Shown: piece after piece, positions 1 through 8,597 of the stretch
Layout of the letters: each line of letters starts with the position of its first letter
Numbering within the stretch: the first letter of the stretch is position 1
NCBI RefSeq assembly: GCF_011634775.1
Contig: NZ_JAALXT010000005.1
Coordinates: 310,001-374,000 of the forward strand
Source of the DNA: Thalassoroseus pseudoceratinae
GTDB lineage: Bacteria > Planctomycetota > Planctomycetia > Planctomycetales > Planctomycetaceae
Direction of reading: 5' to 3'
DNA: 64,000 nucleotides
Made by a program: the position numbers and the translations under genes
Notes under the pieces: model-generated
Told to the model about the DNA's origin: nothing
What the model saw: only the letters and a program-made list of their open reading frames with translations
Databases searched by the model: none

Positions 1-740
1 TGAAACGTGGGATTCGATCCCAAGTGGATCGCCGCCGGGTAAGCGTCTTCACCGACTCTGGCGATCCCCGCATACACGCCGTCCGCCGGGTAAAGCGTTT
101 CGATCTCCGCAAGATTCGCCGTCGGCCAACCAAGCGTGCGACCGCGTCCGGCTCCTTTGACGACTCGCCCTTCCATACGATACGGATGCCCCAACATTTC
201 TACCGCCTCGGCAACATCTCCGGCAACAAGCAGTTTCCGAATGCGACTTGATGACACCATCTGATCGTCATCCAAGACCGGTTCCACGATGTCCAAACTT
301 CGCCCGGACGCCTCGCACAATTCGCGAAGCGTGTGGACATCACCTTTGCGATCGCGACCGAAAAAGAAGTTTGGCCCTTCCACCAAGCCACGGGCATCGA
401 GTTCGGTTTCGACGATTCGCGAGAAAAAATCTTCCGGCGAAAGTGACAGCAATTCCTGATCGGTCGGATACGCAATCACGGTGTCCACGCCGTAATGCGT
501 CAAGAGTTCGGCTTTGCGTTGGATGTTGCTCAATCGCGGCGGCATTTGTCCGGGACGAAGCAATTCAATCGGGTGCGGATTGAACGTCAGCACGACGGCG
601 GGCACACCATCGGCCTGGGCACGACCAGTGAGAGTGGCGATCATGCGTTGATGCCCGCGGTGCACACCATCAAAGTTGCCGATCGCCACGTAACCGCCAC
701 GATACGGTGCGGAATCTCCAAAGCCGTGAAGCAGCGTCAT
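1..740 (-). CDS. ribF: Bifunctional riboflavin kinase/FAD synthetase RibF (C-terminus cut by window edge)
   Basis: RibF phosphorylates riboflavin to FMN and adenylates FMN to FAD in the cytoplasm. The reading frame starts at the ATG whose complement is at 738-740 (MTLLHGFGD) and stays open to the window edge. About 246 of the usual 300-odd residues are visible. Near the N-terminus is the nucleotidyltransferase motif GNFDGVHRGHQ. Further on come FNPHP and FFGRDRKGD, typical of the FAD synthetase half, then GRGRTLGWPTANL, which opens the riboflavin kinase half. The visible end reads HLGSNPTF, a conserved kinase stretch. It lies 80 bp downstream of the YkgJ-type gene on the same strand, so the two may be co-transcribed. 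Identification rests on motifs and order; it is secure apart from the missing C-terminus. Confidence 0.93.
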   Translation of the reverse strand, partial: MTLLHGFGDSAPYRGGYVAIGNFDGVHRGHQRMIATLTGRAQADGVPAVVLTFNPHPIELLRPGQMPPRLSNIQRKAELLTHYGVDTVIAYPTDQELLSLSPEDFFSRIVETELDARGLVEGPNFFFGRDRKGDVHTLRELCEASGRSLDIVEPVLDDDQMVSSSRIRKLLVAGDVAEAVEMLGHPYRMEGRVVKGAGRGRTLGWPTANLAEIETLYPADGVYAGIARVGEDAYPAAIHLGSNPTF

Positions 741-820
741 GCGAATCGGTCAGTGTTCGAGGATGGAAAATTGCGGGTCGTGAATCGTCGTCGGTAACAT
801 GCGTGGCACACGAAGGGGAG

Positions 821-1252
821 TTAATCATCGTCGAGTTCCAAACGGTGTTCGATTTCCTCCAACGTCACCAGCTCGCCGGTACCGGCTCCCGGACAATCTT
901 CACAGACCTGCTGCCACGTCTGTTCGGATTCGAGATTACTCTTCCAAAACGGCCATGTCCGGCATTGCATGGGGCGAACCGGATAAATCTGGCAGCGTCG
1001 CGTGGCACCGTCGAAGAACGTACAATCGCCGTTCGCGAATTCCGTCAGCGACACACGACCACCATGCAACCGCGTATGGAACAACCGAATCTCGCCGATA
1101 GTTTGTTCGCGGTAATCCGCGATTTGTTGAAGTTCCTCATCGGTCACCCAGACCACTCCGGGATCGCCGGTGCAGCAATCACCACAACCGGTGCAAGTAA
1201 ATTGCAAACCGTTCTTGTACCAGGGATCCGCGGGCGTTTGTTTTTCGTTCAT
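821..1252 (-). CDS. YkgJ family cysteine-cluster protein
   Basis: A 143-residue cytoplasmic protein with the CxxCxxCC signature (C20, C23, C26, C27) and further cysteines at 77, 87, 97, 117 and 120. This matches the YkgJ/UPF0153 family, thought to bind zinc or an iron-sulfur cluster; the biochemical role is not established. The conserved CQIYPVRPMQCRTWPF stretch around residues 87-102 supports the family call. The ATG start is the only reasonable one, and the divergent zinc-ribbon gene begins 76 bp away on the other strand. ribF follows 80 bp downstream on the same strand, suggesting a small operon. Confidence 0.85.
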   Translation of the reverse strand: MNEKQTPADPWYKNGLQFTCTGCGDCCTGDPGVVWVTDEELQQIADYREQTIGEIRLFHTRLHGGRVSLTEFANGDCTFFDGATRRCQIYPVRPMQCRTWPFWKSNLESEQTWQQVCEDCPGAGTGELVTLEEIEHRLELDDD

Positions 1253-1328
1253 ACCGAGAGTTTAGAAGAGTCGTACCCACCCGGCAACTTGCCCACCCAA
1301 TTGAATTTTCCCATTCGCCATCACGCCC

Positions 1329-2486
1329 ATGAGTACACCCAACGAACACGAAAACACGCCCCCGTCCGAACCACCGCCGTTGCGACCTGGGCAACTTACC
1401 GATGAAGGAAAAGCTCGGATTTTCCCATGTGAGCAATGCGGAGCCGATCTCGAATTTCACATTGGCGTCGGACAGTTGCAATGTCCGTACTGTGGACACA
1501 CGAAGGAAATCGAACTCGATTCGGAGAAGACCGTCGAGGAACAAGACTTCCACGCCATGCTGGCGAAGTTGGCCGAACAACACACCGAAGCCGTCACCTT
1601 GACGGGGGCCGATACGCATGAAATCCGCTGCGATTCCTGTGGCGGCACGGTGGTGTTCATCGGCACGCTCACCAGCCAAGACTGCGCGTACTGTGCCAGC
1701 CCGATTCAACGCGAGAACGTGCACGACGCCGTCGATCGTGTCCCGGTTGATGGCGTGTTGCCGTTCCGAGTCGAGAAGAAACAGGCGAAATCCAATCTGA
1801 AGGCGTGGGTGGCATCGTTGTGGTTCGCACCGAACAAGTTCCGAAAACGCGGTGTGAAGGGTGATTTCTCTGGCGTCTATTTGCCGTTCTGGACCTTCGA
1901 TGCTCTCACGTTCAATCGTTACGAGGGCCAACGCGGTGATGATTACACCGTCGAAGTCGGCGATGGTGACGACAAACGCACTGAAACCCGCACCGATTGG
2001 ACCTATGTTTCCGGCAAGTTCCAACGCTTCTTCGATGATTGCATCATTTGTGCGTCGGGTGGGCTGCCTCGAAAGATTCTCGAAGAACTCGAACCGTGGC
2101 CGCTGGACCAGTTGGTGCCGTTCAATCAACCGATGCTCGCCGGTTTGCTCGCACGGACGTACGACGTGGAACTTTCCCCCGGTTTCGAGCTGGCGAAAAA
2201 GCAAATGGAAACCGCGATTCGGCAGGAGACGAACAGCCGAATCGGCGGTGATCATCAACGCATCGACAAGCTCGAAACCCGCTACGATGCGATCACCTAC
2301 AAACATCTGCTGTTGCCGGTGTGGTTGTTGGCCTATCGCTACAACGAGAAAACTTATCAAGTCGCGATCAACGCCTGTACCGGTGAAGTGCAAGGCGAAC
2401 GCCCGTGGAGTTGGGTGAAAATCACGTTCGCGGTGCTGGCGGGGCTTGCCGTCGCAGCGGGTTTGGCGATAGCGTTTCAAGGATGA
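1329..2486 (+). CDS. Double zinc-ribbon protein with C-terminal membrane anchor
   Basis: A 385-residue protein of unknown function. Two zinc ribbons are visible: C34/C37 with C52/C55, and C101/C104 with C119/C122. A Pro-rich, low-complexity segment precedes them (residues 5-20). The middle (about 130-360) looks soluble and contains VYLPFWTFDA and LLLPVWLLAYRY, both hydrophobic and aromatic-rich. The last 20 residues (about 364-384) are a hydrophobic segment that would anchor the protein in the membrane. Planctomycetes carry similar proteins annotated only as zinc-ribbon domain proteins. The stop codon overlaps the start of the next membrane gene (ATGA at 2483-2486), so the two are probably translated together. 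No catalytic motif was recognised. Confidence 0.75.
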   Translation: MSTPNEHENTPPSEPPPLRPGQLTDEGKARIFPCEQCGADLEFHIGVGQLQCPYCGHTKEIELDSEKTVEEQDFHAMLAKLAEQHTEAVTLTGADTHEIRCDSCGGTVVFIGTLTSQDCAYCASPIQRENVHDAVDRVPVDGVLPFRVEKKQAKSNLKAWVASLWFAPNKFRKRGVKGDFSGVYLPFWTFDALTFNRYEGQRGDDYTVEVGDGDDKRTETRTDWTYVSGKFQRFFDDCIICASGGLPRKILEELEPWPLDQLVPFNQPMLAGLLARTYDVELSPGFELAKKQMETAIRQETNSRIGGDHQRIDKLETRYDAITYKHLLLPVWLLAYRYNEKTYQVAINACTGEVQGERPWSWVKITFAVLAGLAVAAGLAIAFQG

Positions 2487-3760
2487 ACACGACCGCCGAA
2501 ATCGAATCCGACTCCCAAGCCCAAACCATTCGCCGTCTCAGTCGTTGGGTGACTATCGCCACTGCGGCCTTGTTGATGGTGACGTGGAAACTCTGGACGC
2601 CGCAAACCATCTTCCCACAGATTCCGTTCTTGGAACTTCTGACGGGAACACCGGGATGGGTCGATTGGGTGCTGCTGTTCGGAGTGGTCGGGGCTTTGGT
2701 GGTGACGTTATTTTCTCCGCCACCCGATCGGTTCGGAAGACTCGCGATGGGCGTGTTCGCGGTCTGTCTCACGGGATTAATTTCCCTCGATCAACACCGC
2801 CTGCAACCGTGGGCGTGGCAGTTTCTGCTGATCGCGTGGTTGCTCATCACGGTTCCCAACAAGTCGGGACTACACTGGTGTCGCTGGTTGACCGTGAGCA
2901 TTTACGCCTGGTCCGCCGTTTCGAAATTGAACTACAGCTTTCTGCACGAACACGCAAATTTGTTTCTCGGCGTGATCGCGGATTGGACGGGAACGAAACT
3001 CGCCGATTGGCCGGACACAGTGCAAATGCTCGCGGCGTGGGTGTTTCCGCTGGGTGAATTACTCGTGGCGTTGCTGTTAATTCTGTGGCCCCATCGCCGA
3101 ATCGGATTGTGGGCAAGTTGGCTCATGCATGGCACACTCATCGCCCTCGTGGGCCCGTTCGGACTGCAACACGAATGGGGCGTGCTGCTGTGGAACGTCT
3201 TTTTCATCGGGCAAAACGCGTTGTTGTACCCGAGACGCACCGGAGATGCATTTGGCCATCAGTTCATCAAAGAACTGCGACCGCGAGAGTTCGTTGCGTC
3301 GATCCCCATCGTCACGGCATTGGTCCTACCGCTGACATCCTTACGTGGATGGTTCGATGAGTGGCCGAGTTGGGCCGTCTACACCGGACGGGCGGAGCAA
3401 GTGCGTGTGGAGATTCGGGAGGATGTCCGTGAATCAATCCCGAAAGACCTTCCCATCTCGGATGCTTCAACAGGGGACACATTGGACTTTCAGCCGTGGC
3501 GATCGGTCAACCTGGGCCGGTGGTCTCTGGAGACGTTGGAAACGCCGATTTATCCCCAATCCCGATTTCGACTCGCCGTGGCAGCAGCCATCTCGGAACG
3601 TCTGCCGGACGAGTTTGGCATTCGTGTAACAGTCCGAAGCGCAACCGATCGCAAATCCGGAGCGAGATGGACAGAAACCTACCGCGGACGTGAAGCGATC
3701 GAACAGTTGCTCGACCGCTTTTGGCTCAACACCCAAGCTCGGCGGATTTGGTCGCCGTAG
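2483..3760 (+). CDS. Polytopic membrane protein, HTTM/gamma-carboxylase-like
   Basis: A 425-residue membrane protein. I chose the ATG at 2483 because it overlaps the upstream stop in an ATGA, and the protein from there starts with a normal cytoplasmic leader; an in-frame extension to 2405 would read through the coding end of the upstream gene. Roughly seven to nine hydrophobic segments occupy residues 23-320, followed by a soluble tail of about 100 residues. The motif DQHRLQPWAWQF (about 103-114) resembles the HTTM/vitamin K-dependent gamma-carboxylase-like membrane families. The family call is an inference from this motif and topology. Coupling to the zinc-ribbon gene suggests a shared complex or pathway; the substrate is unknown. 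Confidence 0.6.
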   Translation: MNTTAEIESDSQAQTIRRLSRWVTIATAALLMVTWKLWTPQTIFPQIPFLELLTGTPGWVDWVLLFGVVGALVVTLFSPPPDRFGRLAMGVFAVCLTGLISLDQHRLQPWAWQFLLIAWLLITVPNKSGLHWCRWLTVSIYAWSAVSKLNYSFLHEHANLFLGVIADWTGTKLADWPDTVQMLAAWVFPLGELLVALLLILWPHRRIGLWASWLMHGTLIALVGPFGLQHEWGVLLWNVFFIGQNALLYPRRTGDAFGHQFIKELRPREFVASIPIVTALVLPLTSLRGWFDEWPSWAVYTGRAEQVRVEIREDVRESIPKDLPISDASTGDTLDFQPWRSVNLGRWSLETLETPIYPQSRFRLAVAAAISERLPDEFGIRVTVRSATDRKSGARWTETYRGREAIEQLLDRFWLNTQARRIWSP

Positions 3761-3836
3761 ATCCGTTGGTCAGGCTGTGCAACATTGGTCAGTGGAGCAG
3801 ACAGCAATGTTTGCCCCAGCGGATGCATTCCGCCAA

Positions 3837-4853
3837 TCAATGTTCGCCGCAGAGGACTTCCAACCATTGGAAGGTGCCGGCCGGCGCGGGGAATTCATGG
3901 GGAACGAAACGGGTCGGAATGTCGATATACATCCCGCCGCCGTACGAGGTGAACTGCTCGCTTCGCCCGAACACCGCGTCGGTTTGGCCGTAGCCAATGA
4001 AGCCCATCACACCGGCTCGCACATCGTTCGGCAACGCAATGCCGGTCCAAAATCGCATGTCGAAATTGACCAACGTACCATTCTCACTGGGAACCGCGCG
4101 GAGCACGTATTGATCATCACTCGGCCGCAATCCGTTGGCTTCGATATCCGCACTCAAATTACCGATATTGAGCGTGGGAGACAGCCCGAAGTCCCAACGT
4201 GTGCCGCTGGATTCAAAATACCGCGTGACTTCCAAAGGCAACCCGATGGTCCCCGCGTACAACTGAGCTTCATCAACTCGGAAGTTGAACACGCTGGTTT
4301 CAAACGGGCTAAGAGCCTGACCATTCAGGTTCACATCGTCTTCGCCGTCCATTGAACCGTAGGTGAATTCCGTGCTGAACCCGTGACGAGCAAACCAACA
4401 TCCCCCAAGCTCATGCCAGGGTTTCCAAAACGTCGTCCCGACGTGAAACCCGTTCATGCCTTCGAAGGTGTTGTCCCAAAGGTCACTGTCGAATTCCCGA
4501 TAGAACGGCGTGATGACAAACCGCCCCTTCTTCTCTTCCAATTCGTGCGGGTACTCGTGGTGATGATGGTGAGCGTGGTGATGCTCCGCGTGGTGCGGTT
4601 CGTGAATCGGCTCGTGGAGTTCCTCGCCATGATGTGGCTCGAAGACTTCCTCAGGCGGATGTTCTCCCCAGTCGTTCACCGAAGGTTCCGGAACGATGGG
4701 CGATTCAGTCTCGTAGTCCGTCGGGAACGAGACGCTCGCGTTGCCGACGGGGGTATCCGTAATCGGTGCGAGAGTTTCCTCCGCCCGCACAACTCCAGCG
4801 GTCGAGATGAGTGTCAGCAGACAGACCATCTTCTTGAGCGATGTCGATTGCAT
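3837..4853 (-). CDS. Secreted, histidine-rich outer-membrane-like protein
   Basis: A 338-residue protein with a signal peptide (MQSTSLKKMVCLLTLIST, cleavage near residue 24). The frame is open further upstream to 4991, but the ATG at 4853 gives a clean signal peptide, so I prefer it. Residues 74-103 contain about 15 histidines, mixed with Glu and Pro. The rest is rich in alternating aromatic and polar residues (for example GRFVITPFYREFDSDLWD and FNFRVDEAQLYAGTIGLPL), suggesting beta strands and perhaps a barrel. No known family was recognised. The His-rich segment could bind Zn, Ni or Cu, but that is inference. The gene converges with the HTTM-like gene. Confidence 0.65.
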   Translation of the reverse strand: MQSTSLKKMVCLLTLISTAGVVRAEETLAPITDTPVGNASVSFPTDYETESPIVPEPSVNDWGEHPPEEVFEPHHGEELHEPIHEPHHAEHHHAHHHHHEYPHELEEKKGRFVITPFYREFDSDLWDNTFEGMNGFHVGTTFWKPWHELGGCWFARHGFSTEFTYGSMDGEDDVNLNGQALSPFETSVFNFRVDEAQLYAGTIGLPLEVTRYFESSGTRWDFGLSPTLNIGNLSADIEANGLRPSDDQYVLRAVPSENGTLVNFDMRFWTGIALPNDVRAGVMGFIGYGQTDAVFGRSEQFTSYGGGMYIDIPTRFVPHEFPAPAGTFQWLEVLCGEH

Positions 4854-4986
4854 GGAGGCCCTCGCTTCTCCCATAGCCGTTTCGAGCAGGTCCGGTTGGC
4901 TATCGGCGGGGAATGCCTGGTGGAATTCAATCACCCACGGGGCTTTCCAAATTCGCCACGAACCCAAAGACCGTGATCCGGTCCCA

Positions 4987-5003
4987 AACACCGAAGCGGT
5001 GTT
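4987..5003 (-). terminator. Possible hairpin downstream of the 5088 gene
   Basis: A perfect 7-bp stem (AACACCG/CGGTGTT) with a 3-base loop. Read on the minus strand it is followed by TTT, about 85 nt after the stop of the 5088-5570 gene. The T run is short, so a terminator role is only possible. It may equally lie in the leader of the His-rich protein gene. Confidence 0.25.
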
Positions 5004-5087
5004 ATCGACTTTATCGGTTGTTGGGGTTGCTTCGGTCGAGCCTGTTCGGTCGCTCAGGCCAAGGAAATGGGAATCTTTGAAGCGATG

Positions 5088-5570
5088 TCAAGCCGAATTG
5101 CGATCGAGACCAATTCGGGAAGGGGTCACGGTCAACGCGGACTTTGGACCAAGCTGATTGAGTCGATCGGAGATCTCGGCTACCAGATCTTGCAGCGAAC
5201 CATCTGCCCCAAAAGCTTGATCCCAAAGGGCTTGTGACTTCTGTGTTCCACTGAATTCGGTTTGACCGTTGGAATCGACCCGAAGTTGGAACTCGTCTGA
5301 CGAACGGAACAGTGACGCCAATCGCTCTTGCAGTTGACTCGCAAAGCTCCGGAGTTCACCGCGTAAGAAATTTTGGGAAAGCGATTGACCGGCTGGCAAC
5401 AAATCGGCTGCGGTCGCGGTGTTCGTGGGGGATGACTCGGTTTTCGCTTGGGATGCGGTCGCGGATTGCAGAAGTTGCCCGAACCCACGTCCCAGCGCAA
5501 CAGCGGCTCCACCGGCAACTTGCCCGGCAAGCATCGCAGGACCGATCAACCCGATCGGAGGCAGACTCAT
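5088..5570 (-). CDS. Hypothetical protein, hydrophobic N-terminus
   Basis: A 160-residue protein of no recognised family. The ATG at 5570 gives MSLPPIGLIGPAMLAGQVAGG; the upstream extension to 5642 would run through the rpsT terminator hairpin and encodes a Phe run, so it is rejected. The N-terminal 35 residues are Gly/Ala-rich and hydrophobic, possibly a membrane-associated segment rather than a cleaved signal. The rest is polar and Gln/Ser-rich with amphipathic helices (for example residues 75-90, RSFASQLQERLASLFR). It sits directly downstream of rpsT but beyond a strong terminator, so it probably has its own promoter. Confidence 0.6.
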   Translation of the reverse strand: MSLPPIGLIGPAMLAGQVAGGAAVALGRGFGQLLQSATASQAKTESSPTNTATAADLLPAGQSLSQNFLRGELRSFASQLQERLASLFRSSDEFQLRVDSNGQTEFSGTQKSQALWDQAFGADGSLQDLVAEISDRLNQLGPKSALTVTPSRIGLDRNSA

Positions 5571-5582
5571 GCACGATTCCCT

Positions 5583-5624
5583 GAAAAAAAAGAAGCTGAC
5601 GTCATTCGATCTATCGACGTCAGC
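5583..5624 (-). terminator. Rho-independent terminator of rpsT
   Basis: On the minus strand a perfect 9-bp stem (GCTGACGTC/GACGTCAGC, arms 5616-5624 and 5595-5603, 12-base loop) is followed by TTCT and then a run of eight T residues (complement of 5584-5591). It begins about 50 nt after the rpsT stop. This is the standard form of an intrinsic terminator. Confidence 0.85.
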
Positions 5625-5676
5625 GTCCTTCAATCTTCGCACGAACCGTGCCGGTAAAATCGTGATTACCGATTTT

Positions 5677-5952
5677 CTACTTGGCCGCTTCTTTGCTTTT
5701 CTTCAGCAATTTGGAAAGTCGGCTCTTGGTGCGAGCGGCGGCATTGGGGTGAATCAGCCGTTTCGCAGCGGATTGATCCAGCTTTTTCACAGCTGCACGG
5801 AAGGCTTTGTCAGCGGCTTCCTGATCATCTCCGGCAGCTGCCAGACGGACTTTCTTCACGTATGTACGTAGTTCGCTCCGTTGAGCACGGTTGCGAGCTT
5901 GACGCTTCTGGCTTTGACGCAGAGCTTTCTTGGCGTTAACTGAGTTCGGCAT
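5677..5952 (-). CDS. rpsT: 30S ribosomal protein S20
   Basis: S20 binds 16S rRNA in the body of the small subunit. The 91-residue product is of normal length, strongly basic and helical. It begins [18 protein letters not shown] and contains [17 protein letters not shown] (about residues 66-82), the conserved C-terminal S20 motif. It is divergent from purB with a 176-bp intergenic region and ends at a clear intrinsic terminator, so it is monocistronic. Confidence 0.96.
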   Translation of the reverse strand: MPNSVNAKKALRQSQKRQARNRAQRSELRTYVKKVRLAAAGDDQEAADKAFRAAVKKLDQSAAKRLIHPNAAARTKSRLSKLLKKSKEAAK

Positions 5953-6128
5953 AATTCATCGCAATTTCGAGCCAACAGTTGATTTGGTACAGGAAAGTCA
6001 CGCAGTTTAGTCATCAGTGACTCGGTTTGCCAGCCCTGCGGACAACTTTTTTCTGGTTCGGGAATTGGTTATGCTCCGGAATTGATATCTATCGGCTAAT
6101 TTTTGCGTTCGATGAAAGGGCCTCCATC

Positions 6129-7571
6129 ATGGCGGCGGATCAATCTCGGCATACACAGTATCAAAATCCGTTGATCTCACGGTATGCGTCGCGGCAGATG
6201 AGCGAAGTTTGGAGTGCCCAACGTAAACACTCCACGTGGCGGAGGTTATGGGTCGCGTTGGCCGACTGTGAACGTGAACTCGGTTTGGATATCCAGCAAT
6301 CTCAAGTCGAAGAACTCGCTGCGGCTGTCGATGATATCGACTTCGAGCGAGCCGCGCATCACGAACGCGAACGCCGACACGATGTGATGGCCCACGTCGA
6401 AACCTACAAGGAACGTTGCCCGAACGCAGGTGGTATCATCCACTTAGGTGCGACGAGTTGTTTCGTCACCGATAATACCGAACTCCTGCAAATCCGCGAA
6501 AGTCTCCAGTTAATCCGCGGACGACTGGGCTCTGTCATCCGTTCGCTCGCGGACTTCGCCGATCAACACAAGTCATTGCCCTGTCTTGGTTTCACTCACT
6601 TGCAACCGGCTCAACCGACGACGGTCGGCAAGCGGGCTGCGTTGTGGTGTTACGACTTAGTCTTGGACTTCGAGGAAATCGAACACCGTCTGGACCGGCT
6701 CCGTTTCCGAGGCGTCAAAGGCACGACCGGCACGCAAGCCAGCTTCTTGCAGCTTTTCGACGGCAATCATGCGAAAGTCGAGCAACTCGACCGAATGGTA
6801 GCCGCTCGGATGGGGTTCGACACGACTTATGCGGTCACCGGGCAAACGTACTCGCGGAAAGTCGACGCCCAAGTGCTGGCCGCTCTCAGTGGGATCGGGC
6901 AATCCGCTCACAAAGCCGGGTCCGACTTGCGATTATTGCAAAGCCGAAAGGAACTCGAAGAACCGTTCGAAACCAAACAGATCGGTTCTTCCGCGATGGC
7001 CTACAAACGCAACCCGATGCGAGCCGAGCGGATGTGTGCCCTGTCGCGGTTTGCGATGAGTCTTGGCCCGAATGCCGAACAAACGATGGCCACGCAATGG
7101 ATGGAACGCACGCTCGACGACAGTGCAAACCGGCGGCTTTCGTTGCCGCAAGCGTTTTTGGCGATCGATGCAGTGCTGATTCTCTACGGTGATATTGTCA
7201 AAGGACTCACGGCATATCCTTCGGTGATTGCGCGACATCTGGCCGAAGAACTTCCGTTCATGGCGACCGAGGAAATCATGATGGCCGGCGTGCAAGCGGG
7301 TGGTGATCGGCAAGATCTCCACGAACGCATTCGCGTCCACTCACACGAAGCAGCCAGCCGCATTAAACAAGGCGACGGCGTGAACGACTTGCTCGAACGT
7401 CTCCAAAGCGACCCCGCGTTCGCGAAAGTCCAATTCGACGACGCCCTCGATCCGCAACGGTATATCGGACGAGCCCCGGAACAGGTCACTGCTTTGCTAA
7501 ATGATGTCATTCGCCCATTGTTGGCAGGTTTGAAGGATTCCCTCACCGACGACGCCGGTGTCACTGTATAA
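6129..7571 (+). CDS. purB: Adenylosuccinate lyase
   Basis: PurB splits SAICAR to AICAR and adenylosuccinate to AMP, both releasing fumarate, in purine synthesis. The 480-residue product has the fumarase/aspartase superfamily signature [15 protein letters not shown] at about residues 286-300, and also [10 protein letters not shown] and [16 protein letters not shown] upstream. The frame is open to 6027, but the ATG at 6129 ([15 protein letters not shown]) gives the usual PurB start and normal length; the extra 34 residues look non-coding. Near the C-terminus is YIGRAPEQV, common to the eukaryote-like PurB subgroup. It stands alone, divergent from rpsT and followed by a 15-bp palindrome. Confidence 0.94.
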   Translation: MAADQSRHTQYQNPLISRYASRQMSEVWSAQRKHSTWRRLWVALADCERELGLDIQQSQVEELAAAVDDIDFERAAHHERERRHDVMAHVETYKERCPNAGGIIHLGATSCFVTDNTELLQIRESLQLIRGRLGSVIRSLADFADQHKSLPCLGFTHLQPAQPTTVGKRAALWCYDLVLDFEEIEHRLDRLRFRGVKGTTGTQASFLQLFDGNHAKVEQLDRMVAARMGFDTTYAVTGQTYSRKVDAQVLAALSGIGQSAHKAGSDLRLLQSRKELEEPFETKQIGSSAMAYKRNPMRAERMCALSRFAMSLGPNAEQTMATQWMERTLDDSANRRLSLPQAFLAIDAVLILYGDIVKGLTAYPSVIARHLAEELPFMATEEIMMAGVQAGGDRQDLHERIRVHSHEAASRIKQGDGVNDLLERLQSDPAFAKVQFDDALDPQRYIGRAPEQVTALLNDVIRPLLAGLKDSLTDDAGVTV

Positions 7572-7584
7572 AGAGGTGAAGCAA

Positions 7585-7617
7585 AGTGTGCCACGGCTCT
7601 GTGAGCCGTGGCACACT
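7585..7617. repeat. Perfect 15-bp inverted repeat (REP-like palindrome)
   Basis: AGTGTGCCACGGCTC and its exact reverse complement are separated by TGT, starting 14 nt after the purB stop. There is no T run on either side, so it is not a typical intrinsic terminator, although an RNA hairpin of this strength could stabilise or end the purB transcript. Its form suggests a dispersed palindromic element; copy number in the genome cannot be seen here. Confidence 0.8.
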
Positions 7618-7658
7618 GAGACTGGTTTCTTCCGACTTTCCGATCAAGGAGCGAATCG

Positions 7659-8471
7659 ATGACACGCGGGATGGCAATACTATTCGCCGGGTTACTGTTG
7701 GCGACGGCCGGAGTGATGTGGGCATCGGAAGCCGACGAATTGCGAGAAAAGGCGGAGCAACTGCAACGTGAAGCCGCCGAACTCCGAGAGCGTGGCAAGT
7801 TTCGAGAGGCGTCCCATCATCGGGAGCAAGCCGAGCGGTTGGTGCATGAGGCGGAACATTTGCAGCACCGTGACCACGAAAATCCCCAAGTGCGTGACTT
7901 TCATCGACAACTCGAACGATTGCACCGTGAACGTCGCGCGGCAACCGAGGCGGAAGATGGGGAACTCGCAGAGCGAGTGGAACGTGAAATCCATCGTATC
8001 CAGGGCGAGATTCGGAAGTTAACTTCTCGCGAAAAGCATCGTCAGCATCATCCGACCAGGATCAACGAACTTCGCGAACATCTCGAGCGGATGGCGATCG
8101 AACAACGTGAAGCGGCGGAATCCCGCGACAAAGAGCGAGCTGAAGACATTCAGCGCGAAATCATGCGAGTCCGCGAAGAACTGGAAGAATTGACTTCTCA
8201 CCACAAACATACGGAACATCGTGAACTCGGTCCGCCGGAAAAGCGGTTGGACCACATGCGTGCGGCCATCGAACATTTGGAACACGCGGGTCTGGGGGAA
8301 ATCGCCGAACACGTCAAGGAACGAGCCGAAGCCACCGAGCGGGAACTTCACGAGCATCGCCAACACCATGAGAACGGCGAACTTCGTGAAGTCATGGAGC
8401 AACTCCGCGATCTCCGTGAGGAAGTCCGTGTTCTTCGGGAACAATTGGAATCCATCAAAGAAAAACGATAA
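7659..8471 (+). CDS. Exported coiled-coil protein with internal repeats
   Basis: A 270-residue protein starting with a signal peptide or anchor (MTRGMAILFAGLLLATAGVM, cleavage likely after WAS near residue 23). Almost all the rest is highly charged Glu/Arg/His helix with heptad spacing, i.e. coiled coil. At least two related units can be seen: around residues 85-125 and 140-190, each running from a Glu/Arg helix through REI.R...E.. to LTS followed by a His-rich hinge (REKHRQHH, HHKHTEHRE). The function is unknown; a periplasmic structural or metal-binding role is inference. It is preceded by the 7585 palindrome and followed by the DUF1549/DUF1553 gene after 126 bp. Confidence 0.75.
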   Translation: MTRGMAILFAGLLLATAGVMWASEADELREKAEQLQREAAELRERGKFREASHHREQAERLVHEAEHLQHRDHENPQVRDFHRQLERLHRERRAATEAEDGELAERVEREIHRIQGEIRKLTSREKHRQHHPTRINELREHLERMAIEQREAAESRDKERAEDIQREIMRVREELEELTSHHKHTEHRELGPPEKRLDHMRAAIEHLEHAGLGEIAEHVKERAEATERELHEHRQHHENGELREVMEQLRDLREEVRVLREQLESIKEKR

Positions 8472-8597
8472 GTTTTCCGATTCCCTGCCGGTTCGATCTG
8501 GAAATTTGAGCATGGGGCCTGGTAACATAACTGAATGTTGATCCGTCCAGACCGGGCGGATTTCAACTCCTACCACCTCTCACGCTGGGATTTCCGG

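Noticed and set aside
1179-2480. Long open frame on the minus strand opposite the zinc-ribbon gene
   Set aside because: Arg/Gly-rich composition with no motif; it is the antisense of a well-supported gene. Similar antisense frames at 10739-11863, 19281-20102, 48267-49367, 50451-51569 and 54116-55498 were rejected for the same reason.
5570-5642. Longer start of the 5088 gene at 5642
   Set aside because: It would run through the rpsT terminator and encodes a Phe run.
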